Assembly (NCBI GenBank): GCA_024697505.1
Contig: JAILFQ010000085.1
Location: 1 to 16,820, forward strand
Reading direction: 5' to 3'
DNA length: 16,820 nucleotides
Origin: Lachnospiraceae bacterium
GTDB lineage: Bacteria; Bacillota; Clostridia; Lachnospirales; Lachnospiraceae
The notes under the pieces: generated by a model
What the model was told of the DNA's origin: nothing
The model's database searches: none
The model's input: the letters and a program-made list of their open reading frames with translations, nothing else
Part shown: one piece after another, positions 7,480 through 13,819 of the stretch
Layout of the letters: each line of letters opens with the position of its first letter
Position numbering within the stretch: position 1 is the first letter of the stretch
Translations under genes and position numbers: made by a program

Positions 7480-9846
7480 TTAGCGAAAAATCGCCGAAAG
7501 TGCAGGTACTTTAACTCCATCCACCGTCTCGTCGGACTGTGTATAGTTAATAATTACGTAATGTGTTTCTTTGCCGTCTTTATACGTGTTTTTAATAAGA
7601 CCGCTCTTTAATACTTCTCTTCCCGTCCAATCCATTCCCATGGTCCTTGAAAGTACTCCGTTTACCCCTTCGTAAACCCTCTTTGCTATTGCCTTGTACT
7701 CCGTATATTCTGTAGAATACATGTCCGAAGACGCCGTATCCGACAAGAGATAAGACGGTTCACCGGTAAACACAAATGATGGGTAAACATTGTAGTCTAT
7801 CATTCTTAAAATGTCCGCCTGAGTATAGAAAGAAAAATTTGAATACGGTGCATACATTTCCATTGTTCCGTTTAATACAAGCTGGAGAAACGGCACTGTA
7901 TCGGACTCAAATACGAACTGGGAATTTCCCACAGGCGCTTTAAGGTACCTGTTTGTATATTTCCAAAGGTACATATTTGGATTTTCAAGATTTAAGGCAA
8001 GTTTTCCTGCTGCCGCCTCCATACTTTCGGCTATAAGCTTTGCGGAATCCGTAAGAGATGTTACAACTCCGTTTCTGTCGTATGTAGCCGTAAGAATGTT
8101 GGAAGATCCCGTTATGGTTAAAGATCCGGCATAGGAAGAAGCCTTCTTTGCTGCGGTTTCTATCCATTTTGCCGTCTTTTCCGGAAGGGCATAACCTGTA
8201 TACTGAACAGGCGCATTCTTAGGATAAAGGACAGTTCTGTCAACACTTAAATACCAGGTATTAACATGCTTGGCCGCATTAGTGTAGTAGCTTAGCATTT
8301 TGTCGTTTATAACCGTAAAGTTTCTTGAGAAGGAAAGGTCTTTGCCTCTTTCCGCAAATTCCTTCATAAGTCCCTTAAAGTCTTTACTGCTTCCGATACT
8401 CTTTGTAAAAGAGAAGCTTGCAGGCTTTGCAAGAGTTTCCGACTTCTTTTGCCAGCCTATCAACCCGGAATTCACATTTTTTATTCCTGCCTCTTCAAGG
8501 TCGTTTAATATGTCTCTAACATCATCAACCGTTGTTGTAACTACCTGCGTTGTTCCTATAACGCTCTTCTTTACATCAGACATAAGGAAGTCCGCTCTCA
8601 TAGGAATGTCTCCGGCAGTTACGTCTTTTTCCGTCAATATCCCTTCTTCCACAAGATGTTCCCTGTAGGCAAGGGCCATGCCTGTGTAGTCTGCGGCAAA
8701 GCCCTTGCTTCCGTCTCCCGCCAGGAATTTATATGTCATTCTTACATCAAATATGTTTGGTTCTTCCATAAGGGTAAAGTAGCCGGAACCCGCATTGTTA
8801 TATACCTGATAGTAGGTAAGGTTATACTCAAAACGGGGATATGCGTAGGTGTACTTTATTCTTTTGGTCTCTTCCGGATTTACTATAATATCCATGTATT
8901 CGGCACCGGACTCTGCGTAGGCAACAAAGGCTGCCTGCCTGTTCCCGTGGGCTATTCCAAACACAGGCATAACCGGATCTTTTACAGGAACAGCATCCGT
9001 AACTTCGCTGTAGTAAAAGGTTTCTGTAGACGGGTCGGACCCGTATACGTCTCCTTCGTAAGAAGTAAATGCCACGTTGTTGTCCGTAAATCTTATAAGT
9101 GCGCCGCTTCCGTCCGGTACAAGAACATAACCCGGTACCATATACTTGGAAACAGCTTCACCGTAGTCTCCCGTTTCCGGGTCGTAATACTGGGCAAGAC
9201 CGCCGCTTGCACCAAGAAATGGAGTAAGTATTACGGCTGTTACACTTTTAAGACCTTCACCGCTCATCTCTTCGAAAGGGACAAAGTAGCTGATCTCGTC
9301 CTCACCAAGAGTTATATATACTGAGAGTTTAAGGTCTATGGCCTCCATATTCACATCCAGTTTGTAGTCTCTTCCGTTTCCGGAGAGAACAGAGGATGCA
9401 CCCTTTTCGGAGGCGGATGAAATATATTTTGTGGTTTCAAGTTCACTGTACTCTACCGTAACAAGTGAATTTGCTATGCCTATATAAGTCGCATTCAGGT
9501 TCTTTTCTTTTGGCTCTGCCGCAAGAAGAAGTTCTTCATCGTTTGAGGCGGCCGCCATGTTTTTCTTTATTTCGCTTGAGTAGGCAGCGTCCAATCCCGT
9601 TTTCCAGGTATAGCCGTTACGCTTGTCTACTATCATAAATATGTCTCTGTCGTCTCTGTAATAGTACTTAAGCGTATCTGTTTCCGTAAGAAAGTCGTAT
9701 CCGTTTGTTCCTATGGTTTCAACAAGAGCTTTTTCCGGTGCAGGTCTTGTGTCCCTGTTTGTGTCTATATAGCCGGTTGCTCCTGTGGTAAACAAAAGAC
9801 AGGCAAGAAGGGCTATGGAAGTTATTCTGAATTTTTTAGATGACAT
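7480..9846 (-). CDS. Exported DUF5696-type protein with a possible glycosidase-like fold, function unknown
   Basis: This 788-residue protein has a Sec-type signal (basic KKFR, then a hydrophobic stretch to about residue 24) and no other obvious membrane span. The N-terminal half (about 35-400) looks beta-rich. It contains VPDGSGALIRF (243-253), which I associate from memory with DUF5696 proteins. The second half opens with VDDVRDILNDLEEAGIKN followed by GLIGWQKK (461-468). This strand-helix pattern resembles the start of TIM-barrel glycosidases. The final beta-rich tail (about 755-788) resembles the C-terminal sandwich of such enzymes. No catalytic pair can be assigned. The ATG at 9846 overlaps the 3' end of the NHL/YIP1 gene by 11 nt, which suggests coupled translation and a joint role. 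It could be an extracellular enzyme, or a second glycan-binding component for the orphan permease pair. The DUF call is from memory; the function is open. Confidence 0.75.
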   Translation of the reverse strand: MSSKKFRITSIALLACLLFTTGATGYIDTNRDTRPAPEKALVETIGTNGYDFLTETDTLKYYYRDDRDIFMIVDKRNGYTWKTGLDAAYSSEIKKNMAAASNDEELLLAAEPKEKNLNATYIGIANSLVTVEYSELETTKYISSASEKGASSVLSGNGRDYKLDVNMEAIDLKLSVYITLGEDEISYFVPFEEMSGEGLKSVTAVILTPFLGASGGLAQYYDPETGDYGEAVSKYMVPGYVLVPDGSGALIRFTDNNVAFTSYEGDVYGSDPSTETFYYSEVTDAVPVKDPVMPVFGIAHGNRQAAFVAYAESGAEYMDIIVNPEETKRIKYTYAYPRFEYNLTYYQVYNNAGSGYFTLMEEPNIFDVRMTYKFLAGDGSKGFAADYTGMALAYREHLVEEGILTEKDVTAGDIPMRADFLMSDVKKSVIGTTQVVTTTVDDVRDILNDLEEAGIKNVNSGLIGWQKKSETLAKPASFSFTKSIGSSKDFKGLMKEFAERGKDLSFSRNFTVINDKMLSYYTNAAKHVNTWYLSVDRTVLYPKNAPVQYTGYALPEKTAKWIETAAKKASSYAGSLTITGSSNILTATYDRNGVVTSLTDSAKLIAESMEAAAGKLALNLENPNMYLWKYTNRYLKAPVGNSQFVFESDTVPFLQLVLNGTMEMYAPYSNFSFYTQADILRMIDYNVYPSFVFTGEPSYLLSDTASSDMYSTEYTEYKAIAKRVYEGVNGVLSRTMGMDWTGREVLKSGLIKNTYKDGKETHYVIINYTQSDETVDGVKVPALSAIFR

Positions 9847-11911
9847 TTAATATCAACTCCCTTCCAACAGATACAATAAAACCGAAAAGCTGCTCAAACA
9901 TAATGGATACTATAAGTCCTATTATTACTGCCACCGCCATAAAGAAGAAGGTAATGATAAAGCTTCTTACCGTTTCTCCAAAGGAATAATCGTGAACATT
10001 CATAAGTCCCGTAAAAAGGTTTACAAAGCTCCAGATTCCGGTAACCACCATTATAATTGTTAATATAAAGCTTTCGTTGTAGGTCATTGCGTAGCTTAAA
10101 ACCGTAACGGAAAGCATGCCCACAATAAGCGGGGCTACTGCATAAGCAGGTAAAATAAAGACTGTCTTAAGGCTTCCGTCTCCATCATTGATTGAAGTAA
10201 CCAACCAGTTGCATATTACAAAAAGTCCGATAAGGACAAAGAATCCTGCAACGCTTCCTCCGATATCCATATCTTCAACCGCAACATACTGGTAAATAAA
10301 GCCTTTCATGGTGCTGTATACCATATAGGTTATAAAGGTTAAAACATAAATGATAGCTGCGCCTATAACGCTTGCGTGACCATGACCCGCAAATTTTGAG
10401 GCTCCTCTTACGGAATTGGCAACTCTTATGTCGTAATAACGGTCACCCGGGTGTCTTGCCACTCTGAACATAAAGAGGACATCTCCCAGAACCGGTGTAT
10501 CCAGCATTTTATTTGTAAGGTCTTTTTTAAAGTTTTTAAGTTTACCCTTTTTATCCACCCTCTTTATTACAATATTTACAACAATAAGAAGGAATATAAG
10601 AGCAAATACATATGGAAGTATTACCTGAAGTTTCTGGTTTCTTACTTCCCAAAAGGCTTCCGAATAATAATTCCTGTTTTCGGCAACTTCAAAATGCTCC
10701 AGAGATTCTTCGTAGCGCTGTGCGTGGAAAAGTGCCTTTCCAACCCCGTTATGTGCAAGCACAGACATTTGGTTAAGTCTTAAAACATCTCTCCATGCAC
10801 TTAAAGACTCTTCATATTTTCCGGCTTCATAAAGCCCCATTGCTCCGTAGATCTGCTTTGCATAGTCTGTAGGCTTAAAGGACTGAAGGTAGCCCTTATC
10901 TTTATCCACGCCCCATATAAAGCCGTTGTTATCCACAGCAATGGACGGAAGTGAGGAGAAAAGCCCCGCAATATCCACATTTGTAACAAAAGAACCGAAT
11001 TCGAAAATGAACTCTCCGTTTTTGGAGTATATCTCAATGTAGCCTCTCTCTGTACAGGTATAAATAATTCCGTTTTTGTCGGTGGTAACATCTGTTACGT
11101 CATCCCATCCCACAATACCTTCCATAAACATATTGCCACCGGAAGTGTTGTGCTTTTTCAGACACTCATCCGCATTTCCCATACTGGTGGAGTAAACAAT
11201 ACCCATGTCATCCACGTACACGTTGGAAAAGGTTGTAGGTACGGTTGCAGTAAGGTTTGCAAGCTGTTCTCTTGTAAAAAGTATTTTTTGAACAAGCTGG
11301 GAAGGTGTAAGTTTGGTCTTGTTTACCGCGAAGTAGCCGAGAAAATCTCCGGTTCCCGCAAGCTGAATAATACCGTTATATACGCCTTCGCTTATTACAT
11401 ACATATTTCCCGCGTTGTCCACAGCCACTTTAAGCGGGTCGAAATTGGTATCCGAAAATGAGGGTTGGGTAGGTCTTGTAAAGGTATTTAAAAGCTCAAG
11501 CTCCGGTGAATACTTTAAAACCGCTTTGGCCCCGTTATCCGCCACATATATGCAGCCGTCTTTTGTAACAAAGACTCCCATAGGAGTTTTAAGTTCTCCG
11601 CCTTTTATCTCGTCCACAACCGTGTCTGTGTCTATGTTGTAGATAACAATCCTCTTGTTTCCGGAATCGCATATAAACATGCGATTGTCCTGCGTAATAA
11701 AAACATCCGTAGGCTTGGAAAGTTCAAGTTTTGTAACCGTTTTATCCGGGAGATAGGCATCCTGCGTCCTTGGAAACTCATAACTTCCGGATTTAATTTC
11801 AAGAGTATACGTATAACTGGTTGCCTGGTTTGCAGAGGCTGTTGTTGCCGGTGCCATAATGGTAAGTACAAAGGCAAGAAGTATGCATACCGTTATTTTT
11901 CCTCTCTTCAT
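9836..11911 (-). CDS. Exported NHL-propeller / TPR / YIP1-domain membrane protein, function unknown
   Basis: This protein has 691 residues from the chosen ATG. A signal peptide (about 1-27, ending TASA) precedes NHL/six-bladed-propeller repeats (about 60-345). The repeats show as periodic blocks such as GVFVTKDGCIYVADNG and IAVDNNGFIWGVD. Two TPR-like helical hairpins follow (about 351-420: GLYEAGKYEESLSAWRDVL and ALFHAQRYEESLEHFEVA). Next come a membrane span (about 430-449), a basic cytoplasmic stretch (450-465) and a YIP1-like five-span membrane region (about 480-690). The propeller and TPRs should lie outside the cell, with the YIP1 part in the membrane. The start is ATG 11911, seven nt from GGGAGGA; a TTG one codon upstream is less likely. 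The gene lies between the two permease pairs and overlaps the DUF5696 gene. A role as scaffold or accessory of the importer is inference only. Confidence 0.82.
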   Translation of the reverse strand: MKRGKITVCILLAFVLTIMAPATTASANQATSYTYTLEIKSGSYEFPRTQDAYLPDKTVTKLELSKPTDVFITQDNRMFICDSGNKRIVIYNIDTDTVVDEIKGGELKTPMGVFVTKDGCIYVADNGAKAVLKYSPELELLNTFTRPTQPSFSDTNFDPLKVAVDNAGNMYVISEGVYNGIIQLAGTGDFLGYFAVNKTKLTPSQLVQKILFTREQLANLTATVPTTFSNVYVDDMGIVYSTSMGNADECLKKHNTSGGNMFMEGIVGWDDVTDVTTDKNGIIYTCTERGYIEIYSKNGEFIFEFGSFVTNVDIAGLFSSLPSIAVDNNGFIWGVDKDKGYLQSFKPTDYAKQIYGAMGLYEAGKYEESLSAWRDVLRLNQMSVLAHNGVGKALFHAQRYEESLEHFEVAENRNYYSEAFWEVRNQKLQVILPYVFALIFLLIVVNIVIKRVDKKGKLKNFKKDLTNKMLDTPVLGDVLFMFRVARHPGDRYYDIRVANSVRGASKFAGHGHASVIGAAIIYVLTFITYMVYSTMKGFIYQYVAVEDMDIGGSVAGFFVLIGLFVICNWLVTSINDGDGSLKTVFILPAYAVAPLIVGMLSVTVLSYAMTYNESFILTIIMVVTGIWSFVNLFTGLMNVHDYSFGETVRSFIITFFFMAVAVIIGLIVSIMFEQLFGFIVSVGRELILNVI

Positions 11912-11918
11912 CAAAAGT

Positions 11919-11925
11919 TCCTCCC
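11919..11925 (-). promoter_or_regulatory. Ribosome binding site choosing ATG 11911
   Basis: GGGAGGA on the minus strand is 7 nt from the ATG at 11911 and only 4 nt from an in-frame TTG at 11914. The spacing and the start codon both favour the ATG. Confidence 0.7.
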
Positions 11926-11931
11926 AAAAGC

Positions 11932-12819
11932 CTACTTAATTCCCGAATGGCTCATAGTATTCATTACCTGAGACTGCATTACAATAAATATAATAAGGTT
12001 AGGTACAAAAAGTATCACTCCGGCTGCCGCCTGCAGTCCCGCTGCCGCAACCGTATTATTGGTAGATAATGATGACAAATAGAAAGCAAGTGTCCTCATA
12101 GAGTCGTCCGTAATAAAATTATTGGAGGCCTCAACCGCTCCCCATACCTGCTGGAAAGTAAGCACTATACTTGTTGCAAGTGCAGGTTTTGTAAGAGGAA
12201 CTATTACCTTTCTTATAACGGTAATATCATTTGCTCCGTCTATAACCGCCGCCTCTATAAGTGCGTCCGGTATCTGATCCGTAAACTGCTTAACAAGGAA
12301 AAGTCCTACCGGCATTGCTGCAAGAGGAAGCACATGTGCCCACCAGGTATCCAAAAGCCCAGCTTTTACTATCACAAGGTACCTCGGAACCGCTACCGCG
12401 GTAGGTACAAACATAAGCGCCAGCTGGTTTATTTCAAAAAGCACTTTCTTGCTTCTGAATTTCTTTTTTGAAAATACATAGGCCGCAAGTACCGTAATAA
12501 AAAGGTTAAGTACAATGGTTATAAGGGTAACCAGTACCGAGTTTAAAAGGTACCTGGACATCGGTATTCCCGTTGTGCCGGACAATTCGAAAAGATCTTT
12601 AAAGTTCTTAAGGGTAGGGCTCTTTACGAAGATAGTCGGCGGGAAGGCAAACAACTCGCCAAGCGGTTTAAAAGCCTGGTTTATTACATATATAACCGGA
12701 ATTATCATAAACACAGCAAGGGGAATAAGAATAAGATAAAACTTAATCTGGCTGGCCGAGAAATATTTCGGGTTAATCTTCGCCCCCATGTATTTGGATT
12801 TTTTATGTCTTTTTTTCAT
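11932..12819 (-). CDS. Carbohydrate ABC transporter permease, MalG-like (first pair)
   Basis: This is a 295-residue integral membrane protein with about six spans and a very basic N-terminus (MKKRHKKSKYMGAK). The EAA loop IEAAVIDGANDI (188-199) contains the conserved Gly195. The C-terminus reads NTMSHSGIK, a common ending in CUT1 sugar permeases of the MalG type. The reading frame is open upstream to 12894, but those starts overlap the preceding gene. The ATG at 12819 is preferred because GGAGAGG lies 4 nt upstream of it, which leaves a 40-nt gap to the previous stop. It should form a heterodimer with the MalF-like protein encoded just before it and take substrate from the large binding protein. 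Confidence 0.93.
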   Translation of the reverse strand: MKKRHKKSKYMGAKINPKYFSASQIKFYLILIPLAVFMIIPVIYVINQAFKPLGELFAFPPTIFVKSPTLKNFKDLFELSGTTGIPMSRYLLNSVLVTLITIVLNLFITVLAAYVFSKKKFRSKKVLFEINQLALMFVPTAVAVPRYLVIVKAGLLDTWWAHVLPLAAMPVGLFLVKQFTDQIPDALIEAAVIDGANDITVIRKVIVPLTKPALATSIVLTFQQVWGAVEASNNFITDDSMRTLAFYLSSLSTNNTVAAAGLQAAAGVILFVPNLIIFIVMQSQVMNTMSHSGIK

Positions 12820-12823
12820 ATTT

Positions 12824-12830
12824 CCTCTCC
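12824..12830 (-). promoter_or_regulatory. Ribosome binding site choosing ATG 12819
   Basis: GGAGAGG on the minus strand sits immediately before the ATG at 12819. Longer candidate starts (12855, 12867, 12894) lack a comparable site, and two of them overlap the preceding permease. Confidence 0.65.
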
Positions 12831-12859
12831 GATTCAACTCTGACATGTTAGACATCTTT

Positions 12860-13789
12860 TTACTCATCTTTAGAGCCAAAGAACTTATGTGCAACCTTGT
12901 TGAAAAGGTAAACCACTATCAAAAGCATAAGTGATATTGCCGCCGCATAGCCCATTTCGTATCTTATAAATCCGTAGTCGTCTATGTGGTTGGTTATAAG
13001 CTGTCCGGCGTATTCCGGTGTAGGGTTTGCACCGGAAAGGGTAACTCCTATCCAGCCCATGTTAAAGGCGTTCACAATGGCCATTACCGCGCCAAAGAGC
13101 ATCTGCGGTTTCATGGACGGAATGGTTATGTAGATGATCTCCTGAAATCTGTTTCTCATACCGTCTACATAAGCCGCTTCATATAATTCTTCGTTAATAT
13201 TTAAAATACCGGATATCATTGCCAAAAAGCCTATTCCCATTGCAGACCAAAGGGAAATGATTATCATTATCTGCATAAAGTAGTCTTTGGTAAGCAAAAA
13301 CTGTATCGGTGTATCTATTAAGTTTAATTCCAGGAGAATGTTATTAATAATACCTCTCTGGTCTCCGGAAAAGATCGTCTTCCAAACCACCCCTATAAAT
13401 ACCTGTCCAACCATGGAAGGGGTGTATATTGCAAGGGAAATGATGGTTCTTGGTATGCTCTGTATCTGTGCCAGCATCCAGGCCAGCAAAAATGATATTG
13501 CATATCCTCCCGGCCCTACTATAAGAGCGTATAAAAAGGTATTGGGAAGAACCTTTTTCATAAACACCGTATCTTGGGTAAAGAGGTATATGTAATTCAT
13601 AAGACCGGTAAACGACGGTTTATTAATAACGTCGAAGTATGTAAAGCCAAGAGCAATGGCTATAACAACCGGTACAAGTATAAAGAGGGAAAACAGGATC
13701 GCATACGGAAAGAGAAGAAGCATGGAACGTCTTCCTTCGCGCACATCCGCCGCACTCTTTTTTATTCTTTTTGTGTTAGCTGCTATCAT
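12860..13789 (-). CDS. Carbohydrate ABC transporter permease, MalF-like (first pair)
   Basis: This 309-residue membrane protein has a basic, hydrophilic N-terminus (1-22) and then about six spans starting at [19 protein letters not shown]. The EAA loop [13 protein letters not shown] (203-215) with Gly210 identifies a CUT1-type sugar importer subunit that contacts the ATPase. The C-terminal GSKDE tail is hydrophilic. The ATG at 13789 follows a GGAGG site and is 30 nt after the binding-protein stop, so it belongs with that protein and with the MalG-like gene that follows. No ATP-binding subunit is encoded in the window. A shared MsmX/UgpC-type ATPase elsewhere in the genome is the usual solution in Firmicutes and is assumed here. 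Confidence 0.94.
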   Translation of the reverse strand: MIAANTKRIKKSAADVREGRRSMLLLFPYAILFSLFILVPVVIAIALGFTYFDVINKPSFTGLMNYIYLFTQDTVFMKKVLPNTFLYALIVGPGGYAISFLLAWMLAQIQSIPRTIISLAIYTPSMVGQVFIGVVWKTIFSGDQRGIINNILLELNLIDTPIQFLLTKDYFMQIMIIISLWSAMGIGFLAMISGILNINEELYEAAYVDGMRNRFQEIIYITIPSMKPQMLFGAVMAIVNAFNMGWIGVTLSGANPTPEYAGQLITNHIDDYGFIRYEMGYAAAISLMLLIVVYLFNKVAHKFFGSKDE

Positions 13790-13819
13790 TTTGGCCTCCG
13801 CTTTTACCTGCCGGCAAAA

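Noticed and set aside
8656..9324. Plus-strand open frame of about 222 codons inside the DUF5696 gene
   Set aside because: It lies antisense within a coherent exported protein. Its composition (many Cys, Tyr, Val, Arg) is that of a reverse-frame shadow, and no ribosome binding site was noted.
9780..9846. Possible lipobox (LLAC, Cys16) in the DUF5696-type protein
   Set aside because: The Cys is followed by more hydrophobic residues (LLF) rather than a small or polar mature start, and the hydrophobic stretch continues past it. A standard Sec signal fits better.
12820..12894. Longer N-terminus for the first MalG-like permease (starts at 12894, 12867 or 12855)
   Set aside because: Two of these starts overlap the preceding permease gene and none has a ribosome binding site as good as the one before ATG 12819. 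The extra residues are not membrane-like.
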